From Sinorhizobium psoraleae (lineage in GTDB: Bacteria; Pseudomonadota; Alphaproteobacteria; Rhizobiales; Rhizobiaceae): a stretch of DNA of 64,000 bases. The position numbers and the translations under genes were made by a program. Below are positions 8,910 through 18,986 of this stretch, in pieces (the first letter of the stretch is position 1; every line of letters begins with the position of its first letter). A model generated the notes under the pieces. It had not been told where the DNA came from, ran no database searches, and saw only the letters and a program-made list of their open reading frames with translations. Location of the stretch: NCBI RefSeq assembly GCF_013283645.1, contig NZ_JABEKV010000003.1, positions 496,001 through 560,000 on the forward strand, read 5' to 3'.

Positions 8910-11900
8910 ATGAACGCTCCGGTTCCCGAACGTTCGCCGAGGAAGTCCTATGACTTCTTTCAGTATCTTGTCGATGGCATTGCCGAACCGGTGATCGTCA
9001 AAGACGAGGCGTCGCGATTTGTTTTCATAAACAGCGAAGCCTGTGCGCTTCTCGGCAAAACTCGCGACGAGCTCATCGGACGAACCGACTATGATTTTTT
9101 GCCAAGTGAGGAAGCCGATGGGATTGTCGCGCTTGACAGAGCCGTCCTCTCGACCGGCCAGGACTGCCAACTCGAAGAGCAAATCACGACACCGGATGGC
9201 GCCACGCGGACGCTGCTGACGAAGAAACGCTGCGTGCGCATACCGGTCGGCGCGACGGAAGAGAGATTCCTGGTCGCCGCCATCATGGACATTACACATC
9301 TGCGTAAGACCGAAGCAACGCTGCGCGCCAGTGAGGAGCATTATCGGTCTCTCGTAGACTTGCACCCCCAGGTTCCTTGGACGGCTGACGCAAGGGGGGA
9401 GGTGTTAGAGGTAGGCCCGCGATGGACCGAATTTACCGGATTGCATGAGGGAGCGACGCTCGGACGTGGATGGGCAAAAGCCGTGCATCCGCAGGACGCC
9501 GCCATGGTCCATGCGCAATGGCAACGCTCTCTTACGAGCGGCGAACCGCTCAATATCGAATACCGGCTTTTGACCGCAACTGGTCGTCATCGCTGGTTTC
9601 GAGCCCGCGCAGTCGCCAAGCGTAGCAGCATTGGAGAAATCGTGCGCTGGTACGGCCTCCTGGAGGATATCGACGAAAGGCGACGCGCCATTGATGCTTT
9701 GCGTGAAAGCGAGGCACGGTTTCGGGCAATCGCTGACGACGCCCCGGTGATGATCTGGGTGGCCGACCCAACGGGCGACACCAGTTTTTTTAATCGCTTG
9801 TGGTTGGAGACCACCGGCCAAACGGAAGCCGAAGCGCTCGGTTTCGGCTGGGTGGATGTGATCCACCCCGATGACCGGGAAAAAGTGCAGCGAGCATTTT
9901 TCAGCGCGGCCGCAGGAAAAGAGGCTGTCCGCAGCGAGTACCGGTTGCGGCGGGCCGATGGAAGCTGGGCGTGGGTGATAGATGTCGGTCAGCCCCGCTT
10001 TTCCGCCGATGGAGCCTTTCTCGGTTATGTAGGGTCGGTTCTCGACATCACGGAACGTCGAGCCGCTGAGATCGCTCAACAGGAAGCGCAGGCGTTCATC
10101 AGAAGTATTTTCGACAGCAGTCCCGACTGTGTGCGCGTGCTCGATCTGGAAGGGCGGCCGTTGCTAATGAACAAGTCTGGCCGGCGCATCTTCGGTCTGG
10201 CGGAAGGGGCTCCGCTTACAAAAACGACGTGGGACGTCGTGGGCAACGCTTCCGACGCACAAACGGTACAGGCGGGCTGGGAAAAGGTCAGAGCGGGCGA
10301 GACGGCTCGCTTCGAGATCAGCGTACGGGTCAAGGACGAAGAAAGATGCATGGACGTGATCTCAGCCCCGATCATGGGGCGCGAAGGAAAGCCTATCAGG
10401 ATGCTTTCGATCTGGCGCGACATCACCGATGCGAAGCGCGCCAGCGAGGAAATCAGCCGCGCGCAGAGGAGAGCCGAAGCCGCGGCTGACCAGCTTTCCT
10501 CGGTTCTCGAAAGCACCATGGACAGCGTTATGCTCCTCGATGCCCAGTGGCGTGTCCGTTATTTGAACGAGAACGCCAAGACGCTCTTGCGGATCGGTGA
10601 CGAGGCGCTGGGGAAGGTCATTTGGAAGTTGTTCCCGAGAGAACGGAAGGGGAACTTTGGCAAACACTGCCAGGAGATCATGGACCGCCGTGTCCGGTCC
10701 TTCTTCGAGGATTACTTGCCATCCCTCGATCGATGGATCGAGGCAGTTGCTTCTCCAGCGCAAGACGGCATTTCTGTTTTCTGCCGAGACATAACGGAGC
10801 GTCGCCGGGCCGAGGAGGACAAGTTGCTCGCCCAGAAGCAGATGGCCCACTTGGCCAGGCACGACATGCTGACCGGGCTTGCAAACCGGATGTTCTTCCG
10901 TGAATGCTTCGATCGGGCCCTTAGCGAGAAGAGTGCCGCCGGCCGCATGGCTGTGCTGTGCCTGGACCTTGACGGGTTCAAGGCGATAAACGATACGCTT
11001 GGCCATCCCGCTGGCGACGCTTTGTTGCGCCAGGTGTCGGCGCGACTCACCCAATCCGTGAGAGCCACGGACATCGTCGCACGCCTCGGGGGTGACGAAT
11101 TCGCGATTATACACCGCTTGGCACGGACCCATGACGGGGCGTTTCGCCTCGCCCAGCGGGTTATCGACACACTCTGCGAACCGTTCACCATAGAAAGCGT
11201 TAGCGCCACTGTCGGGGCGAGCGTCGGCATTGCTTTTGCGCCGGACGATGGGACTTCCGCGGATGAATTGATCAAGGCCGCCGACATCGCCCTCTACAAC
11301 GCAAAGTCAAGCGGGCGCGGCACTTACAAGCGCTTCGATGCGGCCATGCATGCGGAGTTGCAGGCGCACCAGCAGGTCAAGATCGCGCTCAAAGGCGCAT
11401 TAGAAAGGAACGAATTCGAGCTGCATTATCAGCCGCTGATAAGCCTGAAATCGCGGCGCGTAACAGGCTGCGAAGCGCTTTTACGGTGGCGCAGTCCCGA
11501 AAGAGGTATGATCGCACCCTCCGACTTCATCCCCACTGCTGAAGAAACGGGACTGATCGTGCCGATCGGCAAGTGGATTCTTGATCAAGCCTGTCGCCAG
11601 GCCGCGTCCTGGCCGGAACATATCAGTATTGCTGTCAACCTCTCACCGGTCCAGTTCAAGCATCGGAATCTCGTGAAGGCAGTGGCCGATGCGCTCTCGG
11701 CCTCTCGTCTCGATCCCGCCCGCTTGCAATTGGAGATAACGGAGTCGGTCTTGCTGGACGAGAGCGAACACAATCGCCAACTGCTGCTGGAGTTGCGTGG
11801 CCTCGGTGTGAAAATCGCGATGGACGACTTCGGAACAGGCTACTCATCCCTCGGTTACCTGAGAAGTTTCCCTTTCGACAAAATCAAAGTGGACCAAGCC

Positions 11901-12122
11901 TTCGTCCGCGACTTGCCCCACGGCAAAGAATCTCTCGCGATCGTCAGAGCCGTCGCCGGCCTCGGACATAGCCTGGGCATGACGACGACGATCGAGGGCA
12001 TTGAAACAGAGGACCAATTGGCGATCGTGAATGCGGAAGGGTTCCATGAGGCTCAGGGTTACATCTTCTCGCGACCCCTGCCGGCATCGGAAGTGTCGAA
12101 GTTGATTGAAAACCCTTTGTAA
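8910..12122 (+). CDS. Multi-PAS GGDEF-EAL c-di-GMP enzyme
   Basis: 1070 residues from ATG 8910 (an in-frame ATG at 8841 lacks a better ribosome site). At least four PAS/PAC units fill the first ~620 residues (PAS starts near SRFVFINSEA, DARGEVLEVG, DAPVMIWVAD and SSPDCVRVLD, plus a shorter one at DSVMLLDAQW). The GGDEF domain keeps RLGGDEF (near residue 727). The EAL domain keeps CEALLRW, NLSPVQF, EITESVLL and DDFGTGYSSLGYL. Both domains look catalytically complete, so it may be bifunctional or switch with the PAS input. It has no membrane segment. It lies just before the LuxR-type regulator and the Wsp-like operon in the same direction. Confidence 0.92.
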   Translation: MNAPVPERSPRKSYDFFQYLVDGIAEPVIVKDEASRFVFINSEACALLGKTRDELIGRTDYDFLPSEEADGIVALDRAVLSTGQDCQLEEQITTPDGATRTLLTKKRCVRIPVGATEERFLVAAIMDITHLRKTEATLRASEEHYRSLVDLHPQVPWTADARGEVLEVGPRWTEFTGLHEGATLGRGWAKAVHPQDAAMVHAQWQRSLTSGEPLNIEYRLLTATGRHRWFRARAVAKRSSIGEIVRWYGLLEDIDERRRAIDALRESEARFRAIADDAPVMIWVADPTGDTSFFNRLWLETTGQTEAEALGFGWVDVIHPDDREKVQRAFFSAAAGKEAVRSEYRLRRADGSWAWVIDVGQPRFSADGAFLGYVGSVLDITERRAAEIAQQEAQAFIRSIFDSSPDCVRVLDLEGRPLLMNKSGRRIFGLAEGAPLTKTTWDVVGNASDAQTVQAGWEKVRAGETARFEISVRVKDEERCMDVISAPIMGREGKPIRMLSIWRDITDAKRASEEISRAQRRAEAAADQLSSVLESTMDSVMLLDAQWRVRYLNENAKTLLRIGDEALGKVIWKLFPRERKGNFGKHCQEIMDRRVRSFFEDYLPSLDRWIEAVASPAQDGISVFCRDITERRRAEEDKLLAQKQMAHLARHDMLTGLANRMFFRECFDRALSEKSAAGRMAVLCLDLDGFKAINDTLGHPAGDALLRQVSARLTQSVRATDIVARLGGDEFAIIHRLARTHDGAFRLAQRVIDTLCEPFTIESVSATVGASVGIAFAPDDGTSADELIKAADIALYNAKSSGRGTYKRFDAAMHAELQAHQQVKIALKGALERNEFELHYQPLISLKSRRVTGCEALLRWRSPERGMIAPSDFIPTAEETGLIVPIGKWILDQACRQAASWPEHISIAVNLSPVQFKHRNLVKAVADALSASRLDPARLQLEITESVLLDESEHNRQLLLELRGLGVKIAMDDFGTGYSSLGYLRSFPFDKIKVDQAFVRDLPHGKESLAIVRAVAGLGHSLGMTTTIEGIETEDQLAIVNAEGFHEAQGYIFSRPLPASEVSKLIENPL

Positions 12123-12347
12123 CTGTTGGCGCGTCATGCGTTTCAGACCGATTTTGCGAAGCGGCGTCGATCATAGCAGCAGCATTGGCGCTACACGTCG
12201 CCTGGCGTGTGTGGCACAATCTGCATACTACCGCGCATTGATACGCAATGACGGGAACGCATTCGCTGAGACGATCGTTAGTTGCAGACCGGCCAGCGAG
12301 CCGAATTGATGGCCCGCAAGCGCCAGACAACCGGCGAGGAAAGCGTA

Positions 12348-13031
12348 ATGAATGCCTCACGCGTCGCACTTATTGCCGATGACGATGAATTCTTCCGAAT
12401 TGCGCTTGGCTTCATCTTGAAGAGCAAATTGCACTTCACCGAGATTATCGAAACCGGATCGCTTGACGAAGCGATTGAACGGCTCAGCGAGCGCGAGGAC
12501 ATATCGCTGGCGTTGTTCGATTTGGCGATGCCCGGCATGAAAAGCGTGGTCAGCCTCGCGGCCGTGCGCGACATCCACCCCGATCTAAAGGTCGTCGTCG
12601 TCTCGGCATCGTCGCGCCGGTCGGACATCTTGTCTGCTCTCACTGCGGGGATAAACGGCTATGTGCCAAAAGGCCTCGGGGCGAGCGATGTTGCCGAGGC
12701 AATCGGGGCGATCCTGAACGGCGCCGTTTACGTACCCCCGTCTATAGCGGGCCGCGCCTCTCCCTCCGAGGAAGCAGAGATGCCCCAAACCACGCGCGGA
12801 CATCAGGACGGACGCAGCCATCGCACAATCGAACTCCTCACCCCGAGGCAGCGCGAGGTCCTCCTGCTCCTTGTGCAGGGATTCTCGAACAAGGAAATCG
12901 CCCGCAAGCTGAAACTCGGCGAGGGAACCGTGAAGATCCACATGGCAGCACTCTTCCGTAGTCTGCGGGTAAGAAACCGCCAGGAGGCGGCAGCCGCAGG
13001 GGCGCGGCTGTTACCCATGACCGAAAGCTAG
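12348..13031 (+). CDS. LuxR/NarL-type response regulator
   Basis: 227 residues. The receiver domain has the acidic pocket ADDDEF, the phospho-acceptor in LFDLAMPG and the Lys in YVPKGLG. A C-terminal LuxR HTH follows (TPRQREVLLLLVQGFSNKEIARKL ends the core). GAGGAAAGCG precedes the ATG at 12348; earlier in-frame starts at 12282 and 12309 are weaker. It stands 75 bases before cheR and is the only stand-alone regulator near the hybrid CheA, so it may be that kinase's output, possibly acting on the pilus promoters. That link is inference. Confidence 0.85.
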   Translation: MNASRVALIADDDEFFRIALGFILKSKLHFTEIIETGSLDEAIERLSEREDISLALFDLAMPGMKSVVSLAAVRDIHPDLKVVVVSASSRRSDILSALTAGINGYVPKGLGASDVAEAIGAILNGAVYVPPSIAGRASPSEEAEMPQTTRGHQDGRSHRTIELLTPRQREVLLLLVQGFSNKEIARKLKLGEGTVKIHMAALFRSLRVRNRQEAAAAGARLLPMTES

Positions 13032-13106
13032 GGTCGACATAGTCCGGTCGGATAGGCCGTCGTCTAAGCCATCCGGACGAGTAGCGCAAATGCATGCCAG
13101 GGCATA

Positions 13107-14585
13107 GTGACGACAGCAACGGAAATGAATGTGGAACCAAATGCGCCAGCCTGCTTCGACAGCCAACTTATCCCGACCCCCGCTTCACGCTTGCCCGGCA
13201 AAAGGGAAGGGGAGCGTTCCGTGACAGGTGGCGCGCCGTCACCAAATCTCGCTGAACAGGCAGCCCACAGGGTCGGTCTGAGCTTTCCAGCGTCCAGGAA
13301 AGGGGCCATCGCTTCGGCGATCGCCCGGCTCATGGTGCAGCGTGGGATTGGCGACAGCCGGTCGTTTCTCGACCGGCTGGGGCTGGACGAGGATTTGACC
13401 GATGATGCGATCGCAGCGATGACGGTCAGCGAAACGCATTTCTTTCGAAATCCAGCTCAATTCCAGCTTATACGGCAGACAATGCTTCCAGAATTGCAGC
13501 GACGGCGGTCCGACGGCTCTCCCGTCCGGATCTGGAGCCTTGGCTGTGCAACGGGTGAGGAGCCCTACTCCCTTGCCATTCTCTGTGACGAGGAAGGTCT
13601 TTTGGAGAATGTTCGAATAAGCGCTGCGGACATCTCCAGAAGGGCGCTCGTCACCGCGAAGGCCGCCGAGTATGGCGAATGGTCCTTGAGGAATACGGAT
13701 CACAGGCTGAGGAAACGCTACTTCACCTCTTGCGAAGCACGTTTTCGACTGCACGAACGTCTGCGCCGGCAGGTCGAGTTCACTCAACTGAACCTTGGTA
13801 CAGATGAGCTTCCGGCGCCCGAAAGGAACTTGGCTGACTTCGATTTGATCCTTTGCCGCAACGTCCTCGTCTATCTCGATGCAATCGCAGTGCGCCGGAT
13901 TGCGCGCCAGCTATTCGCCTGCCTTTCTGATGGCGGTTGGTTGTTGACTGCTCCGACCGATCCGCCCTTGTGGCAATACGCCCCTTTCGAAACGTCGATC
14001 ACGCCCGCCGGTGTGATCTATCGGCGCATGATGGCTCATTCAGACACTTCGAAACGGTCGATCTCACGCGTCACCTCTGTTCAATGCCAAACCAAGAACC
14101 CTCTCGCGCGCGTCCCGCCCGCTCGTGCTTGCGTCGCCGATGCGCGAAAAACGCTCGGCGACAACGCCGTCAAGGCGATTGCCCGACAAATCCGCTCGCG
14201 TTCTGATATGGGTGAGACCCGCGACGCCGCACGCCTCGCTGCGCAGGCCGTTGAAAGTCACCCGCTCTCAGCGGAACTGCATTTTCTCCAAGGACTCTCC
14301 CAGATGACCCACGGAGAGACCGACGCGGCTGCAGCGGCGCTGCGACGGGTGATATATCTGGATAGCGATCTGGCTGCCGCGCAGTTCTTTCTCGGTGTCT
14401 GTCTCAAGGACAGCGATCCGCAAGCGGCCCTACGTGCCCTCGAAAACGCGCTCCTGTTTTGCCTCTCTCGTCCGCAGCGCGAACGCGTCGTCCTGATGTC
14501 TGGGGCGACGGCTGGACATCTCGCGGAGCGCGCAAGGCGAGAGATCGGTAAAATTCGGTGGCACTTGGGAAGCGAGGGCCTATGA
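13107..14585 (+). CDS. cheR: CheR-type MCP methyltransferase with C-terminal TPR region (WspC-like)
   Basis: 492 residues. The CheR core has the SAM motif LGCATGEEPYSLAI and the downstream LILCRNVLVYLD. A C-terminal ~110 residues (AARLAAQAVESHP, AELHFLQGLSQMTHGETDAA, AAQFFLGVCLKD) form two to three TPR-like repeats, as in WspC and similar receptor methyltransferases of alternative-function systems. Its role is to methylate glutamates of the MCP at 15225. The start is a GTG at 13107; ATG 13125 is an alternative. The stop overlaps the cheW start (ATGA). The N-terminal ~45 residues before the CheR fold are low-complexity. Confidence 0.9.
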   Translation: MTTATEMNVEPNAPACFDSQLIPTPASRLPGKREGERSVTGGAPSPNLAEQAAHRVGLSFPASRKGAIASAIARLMVQRGIGDSRSFLDRLGLDEDLTDDAIAAMTVSETHFFRNPAQFQLIRQTMLPELQRRRSDGSPVRIWSLGCATGEEPYSLAILCDEEGLLENVRISAADISRRALVTAKAAEYGEWSLRNTDHRLRKRYFTSCEARFRLHERLRRQVEFTQLNLGTDELPAPERNLADFDLILCRNVLVYLDAIAVRRIARQLFACLSDGGWLLTAPTDPPLWQYAPFETSITPAGVIYRRMMAHSDTSKRSISRVTSVQCQTKNPLARVPPARACVADARKTLGDNAVKAIARQIRSRSDMGETRDAARLAAQAVESHPLSAELHFLQGLSQMTHGETDAAAAALRRVIYLDSDLAAAQFFLGVCLKDSDPQAALRALENALLFCLSRPQRERVVLMSGATAGHLAERARREIGKIRWHLGSEGL

Positions 14586-15247
14586 CGACACCTTTTCGGC
14601 CCGCCGCCCGTCCGGTCGACTGGACCGCCGTCAGAAGGCGGATGGCAGCAGCGATAGAACAGACGGAAGTGCTTTTGGGAGCGGCACAACAGGATGAGCA
14701 ATACGAGCGGCAGTCGCCGCACCTGGCCGGTGATGCGTTGCCCGGACGGAGCGAAGAGCAGGCAGTCGGCCTTGTGACCTTCATGCTATCGAATCGCCGG
14801 CTTGCATTGGAGATCCGATACGTCTGCGAAATCGTTTCGAAGGCACGCGTCAGTCCGCTCCCCGGAATGCCCCCGCATGCCTGTGGCGTCTACGATTTAC
14901 GCGGCCATTTGCTTCCCGTCTTCGACCTATGCGGACTGCTCGATCTCCCGCGTGGGACCCGCACCACCAATAACTGGATGATCGTATGCGGCCAAACACA
15001 GCCGGAATTCTTGATCCTATCTGATACTGCGCCCGAAGTATTGACGCTCCCTCTGGAGGAAATCGGAGGGGCGGAAGCCGATCTCGGGGATAACGCCTGG
15101 CATTGCGCGACGACAAAAGCGGGCGCGGTCATTCTGGACGGCGACCTTCTGTTGAACGACCGCCAATTCTTTCTTGAGGACGAGCGGGTCATCGCGAGCA
15201 ACGAAACGGAAAGGACCGAGATCCATGAGCCCCCGATTGGCAAATAG
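14582..15247 (+). CDS. cheW: CheW-type scaffold protein
   Basis: 221 residues. About 65 N-terminal residues precede the CheW beta-barrel ([20 protein letters not shown], then [27 protein letters not shown] split by a short gap). The translated start is the ATG that overlaps the cheR stop. It should couple the MCP to the CheA hybrid at the membrane. The N-terminal extension beyond the usual ~150-residue CheW is unexplained. Confidence 0.88.
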   Translation: MTTPFRPAARPVDWTAVRRRMAAAIEQTEVLLGAAQQDEQYERQSPHLAGDALPGRSEEQAVGLVTFMLSNRRLALEIRYVCEIVSKARVSPLPGMPPHACGVYDLRGHLLPVFDLCGLLDLPRGTRTTNNWMIVCGQTQPEFLILSDTAPEVLTLPLEEIGGAEADLGDNAWHCATTKAGAVILDGDLLLNDRQFFLEDERVIASNETERTEIHEPPIGK

Positions 15248-16850
15248 CCTCTATGGCGCGTTGGGGTTGGCAATGCTGCTGTTCGTGGCCGCTTCGGCGC
15301 TGCTCGTCGGGTCCAGCTTTATTGCCCTGGAACGGGTGCGGGCCGATCTTGCCGCGACGTCCTCGTTGGGCAAGGAACGTGTTGCCTACCAGATGGTCTA
15401 TGCGGCCGGGCGCATGGAAAGGGCGGAGGGGGCCGCTCGGGCCGCTGCTGCCGATGAACTGCGTGGCCTGATGAATCGCAACGAGCGGCTGCTTGCGAGC
15501 CTGGTCGATGGCGACGGAAGGCTCGGGCTGGAGGCAACGACCGATCCCGCCGCCCGCACGCAGCTTGAACAAGCCCGCCAACAATGGCTGGAGCAGGTGA
15601 GGCCCGCTCTGGAAAGCGCAATCGCCAATGCGCCGATCGATCACGCCGCGCTGGATGAGCTCGATCCAAAGATCAAGACTTTTGCCACCCGAGTGGACGA
15701 ATTGATCGACCAGATCGAGCAGGCGGGAGTCGCCCGGCTCCAACGCTCTCAATTGCTGCAACTTGGTTTTTCCGCTCTCGCCGTTCTCCTGCTCCTTCAC
15801 GTGCTCCGGGTCGCGCGTCGACTCGTCCGGCGCACCCGCGCGCTCGCCGGCGTGGCGGAAAAGGTCAGCGCCGGTGACCTGGAGCAGAAGGCCTCCGTAG
15901 AGGGTAACGACGAGCTCGCGGTTCTCGGCGCCTCCTTCAATACAATGACCGCAAGGCTCGCCGGAATGATCGACAACGAGCGAGGCAGCAGGGAGAGACT
16001 TGAAGAGCTGCTCGCCATGATCTCGGAAACGGCGCAACACCTTTCGTCGTCCGCCGCCGAGATCCTCGCCGGAACCACGCAACAGGTCGAAGGCATGCGT
16101 GAGCAATCGTCGGCCGTCGCCCAGACAGTTACGAGCGTCGATGAGGTGCTGCAGACGTCGGAACAGGCAGCGCAGCGCGCGCAACAGGTTGCTTTCTCCT
16201 ACGACCAGGCCGTCAAGATCAGCAATGAGGGCCGCAGAGCGCTCGATGACACCGTGCACGTAATGAATACGGTTAGCGCGCGCACGGAAGCGATTGCCGG
16301 AGACATTCTTTCCTTGGCAGAAAACAGCTTGGAAATCGGCGAGATCGTCTCGGTCGTCGCCGAAATCGCAGACCAGACCAACCTATTGGCGCTGAACGCT
16401 GCCATAGAGGCTTCACGTGCAGGCGAGCACGGCAAGGGCTTTAGTGTCGTTGCCAGTGAGATCAGGACACTTGCCGACGAATCGAAATCCGCGACAACGC
16501 GGGTCCGTCGAATACTGATGGAGATCCAGAAAGCGACAAACGCGGCGGTTATTGGCGCCGAGGATGGGACGAAGAGTGTCAGCCGCGCCCTTGAGACGGT
16601 GAACGAAGCAGGCGAAACGATCCGGCAGCTCGAGTCGATCGTTGCCGATTCCGCGCGTTCGGTCGCGCAGATCGCCGCTTCCGCGGGCCAGCAAAAAGCG
16701 GGCATGAAGCATATTCACGACGCAATGCATTACATCGAGCAGACGAGCAGCCAGAATCTCTCGGCGATCCGGCAAGCGGAGGAGGCCGCGAAAGATCTCA
16801 ACGAGCTAGGCTCGAGGCTGAATGAAATGCTCGCTTACCATGGCAATTGA
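15225..16850 (+). CDS. Methyl-accepting chemotaxis protein (WspA-like)
   Basis: 541 residues from [11 protein letters not shown], overlapping cheW by 23 bases with GGAAAGGA upstream. A first membrane helix (about 10-33), a four-helix-bundle type periplasmic domain, a second helix (about 182-200, [18 protein letters not shown]), a HAMP linker and a long coiled signalling domain follow. The hairpin tip is well kept: [21 protein letters not shown]. The periplasmic part is helical and of the 4HB/CHASE3-like kind, as in surface-sensing WspA, but the ligand is unknown. Confidence 0.9.
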   Translation: MSPRLANSLYGALGLAMLLFVAASALLVGSSFIALERVRADLAATSSLGKERVAYQMVYAAGRMERAEGAARAAAADELRGLMNRNERLLASLVDGDGRLGLEATTDPAARTQLEQARQQWLEQVRPALESAIANAPIDHAALDELDPKIKTFATRVDELIDQIEQAGVARLQRSQLLQLGFSALAVLLLLHVLRVARRLVRRTRALAGVAEKVSAGDLEQKASVEGNDELAVLGASFNTMTARLAGMIDNERGSRERLEELLAMISETAQHLSSSAAEILAGTTQQVEGMREQSSAVAQTVTSVDEVLQTSEQAAQRAQQVAFSYDQAVKISNEGRRALDDTVHVMNTVSARTEAIAGDILSLAENSLEIGEIVSVVAEIADQTNLLALNAAIEASRAGEHGKGFSVVASEIRTLADESKSATTRVRRILMEIQKATNAAVIGAEDGTKSVSRALETVNEAGETIRQLESIVADSARSVAQIAASAGQQKAGMKHIHDAMHYIEQTSSQNLSAIRQAEEAAKDLNELGSRLNEMLAYHGN

Positions 16851-18978
16851 TATGACGAAATCCGAAGAATTCGACCGTGGACTGCTGCACATGTTCACCG
16901 AGGAGGTGGGGGAGCGTGCGACCGACATAGAGCAGGCTTTGCTCGCAATCGAGGATACCGGGGAGGCTGATGAGAAACTCCGCCTGCAGGAGCAGCTGTT
17001 AAGGATGGCGCATAGCCTTAAGGGAGCCGCCGGGTTGCTTCAGGTGCGGGGAGTGGAAGCGATCTGTCACTGGATGGAAGAGGTCCTCTCCATCACCGTG
17101 AATGAGCAGCTCGTGCTCGAAAAATCTAAACTGGACCTGCTGCTGACGGCCGCAGACGCAATCAGGGACGCGGCCCTGCTCTTAGAGAGCGGCGAGACGC
17201 TTCCGCCGGCGCACGGCGAGAGCGTCGTCGATGCGCTGAAGGCTGCCATAGCGAGAAGGGCGGATCACCGCGGCGGCAAGCCGAAGTTGGGACCGCCTTC
17301 GGGGGGATTGAAGGTGCCGGTTCGCGCCAGCGATACCGACGGCTCGATGCGCGTCTCCGCCGACCGACTGGATACCCTTCTCTACAGGAGCGGCGAATTG
17401 CTGTCCTTCAACGCGATTATACGCCGCCACGCCGAGGAGGCGTCCTTGCTGCGGGAGCAGGCGCGGAAACTGCGTGGGGTCGGCACCGAGTTCGCCACGC
17501 TGGCGGCTAGCATCGAGATCGGACTGCGCCAGCTTGCGACATCGCTGCGCCAGGACATGAGAGTGATGCACAGTACCGCGACAGCGCTTGACCACGAAGT
17601 GCGGCACGCGCGCACACAGCCCTTTGCAGAGGCCTGCAAGGGGTTCGACCGTGTCGTGCGGGACGTGGCGTCCGCGTCGGGCAAATTGGCAGAGTTGGAA
17701 ATCAAAGGTGGAGAGATCGAGATCGATCGCTCAATCCTTTCGGGGCTTCAGGATTCACTTCGGCATCTCGTGCGCAATGCAGTCGCGCATGGCATCCAGC
17801 GGCCGGAGGAACGCCGGGCAGCAGGAAAACCGGAGAAGGGCAAAGTCCTGATTACGGCCGCCATCTCCGGAGACCGGATGGAGGTGCGTGTCGAGGATGA
17901 CGGCCGCGGCCTTGATGTAGCCCTGCTCAGCAAGGCGGCGGGCGAAGCGTTGGAAGAGGTGAAAGACGAAGCGCAACTCCTGCGGCGTGTATTCGAGCCG
18001 GGCGTATCGACGTCGGCGACGGTCACAAACCTATCGGGGCGTGGAATAGGTCTCGACATCGTCAAGCGAAATGTCGAAACGCTGCGTGGCACAGCGGAGA
18101 TATCCCAAGTGCCGACGGGAGGCGCCGCCTTCACCCTCACGCTCCCCCTGACATTAGCGACGGTTCGCACACTGGAGGTCATTGCAGGGAAGCATGTGCT
18201 CACGATTGACACGGCTTCTGTCCAGCGGGTGATACGCATTCATGCGCAAGACTTCGCCATGTCTGGACACAGGTGCATCGTCAGGACGCCGATAGGCCCA
18301 ATACCGTTTGTGGATCTGGCCACTTGGCTAGGAGTGCAGCTGGGCAGAGGCGATATCCGGCAGGCCATGCCGGCCATAATCGTCGACGCCCCGGGCGGGC
18401 CGATCGCGGTACTCGTCGATGCCGTTGCCGGTGAGCAGGAACTTCTTGCCCGTCCACTCGGACCGCGGCTCGCGAAAGTTCGTCGTTATAGCGCTGGCAC
18501 AGTAATGCCTGACGGGCATATCGCCCTTCTCCTGAACGTCGCCGCGCTCGCGGAGGCTGCCGCCGAGGCGCGATTACCAGACGGCGCACGCGTGCCCCAG
18601 CCGATTCCGACAGTGCGTCGCAAGGTGCTTGTCGTCGACGATTCAAAATATATACGGACGTTGGTGAAACTCATCCTCGAGGGCGCGGGCTACGATGTCG
18701 TCACGGCAAGCAATGGCAAGGAAGCGTTCGACCAGCTTCGTGACCGCGGCGCCGACGTGGTTGTCGCGGACGTCGACATGCCGTCCATGAACGGCTTCGA
18801 ACTCACCGAGGCCATTCGTCAATCGGAACGTTTCGCCGATACGCCCGTCGTCCTTGTGACGGGCCGGGGAACGCTTGAAGACAAAGTCCGGGGGCTGCGC
18901 GCCGGCGCTAACGCCTATCTGAGAAAGGACCAGTTCGATGCGCAGCACTTCCTGGAGACGATGCGCCGGGTTGTGTGA
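16840..18978 (+). CDS. cheA: CheA histidine kinase with C-terminal receiver (WspE-like hybrid)
   Basis: About 712 residues. Order: Hpt domain with the phosphorylatable His in [11 protein letters not shown] (near residue 58), dimerisation segment, ATPase (N box [10 protein letters not shown], then EDDGRGLD and GRGIGLDIV), a CheW-like regulatory domain and a C-terminal receiver ([22 protein letters not shown], Lys in YLRKDQF). The hybrid layout is that of WspE and FrzE-type kinases rather than flagellar CheA. The start overlaps the mcp end; ATG 16852 is the other option. A phosphate sink or relay to the response regulator at 12348 is inferred. Confidence 0.92.
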   Translation: MAIDMTKSEEFDRGLLHMFTEEVGERATDIEQALLAIEDTGEADEKLRLQEQLLRMAHSLKGAAGLLQVRGVEAICHWMEEVLSITVNEQLVLEKSKLDLLLTAADAIRDAALLLESGETLPPAHGESVVDALKAAIARRADHRGGKPKLGPPSGGLKVPVRASDTDGSMRVSADRLDTLLYRSGELLSFNAIIRRHAEEASLLREQARKLRGVGTEFATLAASIEIGLRQLATSLRQDMRVMHSTATALDHEVRHARTQPFAEACKGFDRVVRDVASASGKLAELEIKGGEIEIDRSILSGLQDSLRHLVRNAVAHGIQRPEERRAAGKPEKGKVLITAAISGDRMEVRVEDDGRGLDVALLSKAAGEALEEVKDEAQLLRRVFEPGVSTSATVTNLSGRGIGLDIVKRNVETLRGTAEISQVPTGGAAFTLTLPLTLATVRTLEVIAGKHVLTIDTASVQRVIRIHAQDFAMSGHRCIVRTPIGPIPFVDLATWLGVQLGRGDIRQAMPAIIVDAPGGPIAVLVDAVAGEQELLARPLGPRLAKVRRYSAGTVMPDGHIALLLNVAALAEAAAEARLPDGARVPQPIPTVRRKVLVVDDSKYIRTLVKLILEGAGYDVVTASNGKEAFDQLRDRGADVVVADVDMPSMNGFELTEAIRQSERFADTPVVLVTGRGTLEDKVRGLRAGANAYLRKDQFDAQHFLETMRRVV

Positions 18979-18986
18979 GGACGAGG

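Noticed and set aside
12203-12226. Possible sigma-54 promoter (TGGCACAATCTGCA) before the LuxR regulator
   Set aside because: The GG to GC distance is two bases shorter than the strict -24/-12 spacing, so it should not bind sigma-54.
15189-16259. 356-codon minus-strand frame opposite the MCP
   Set aside because: Shadow of a strongly recognised MCP; its composition is that of an antisense frame.
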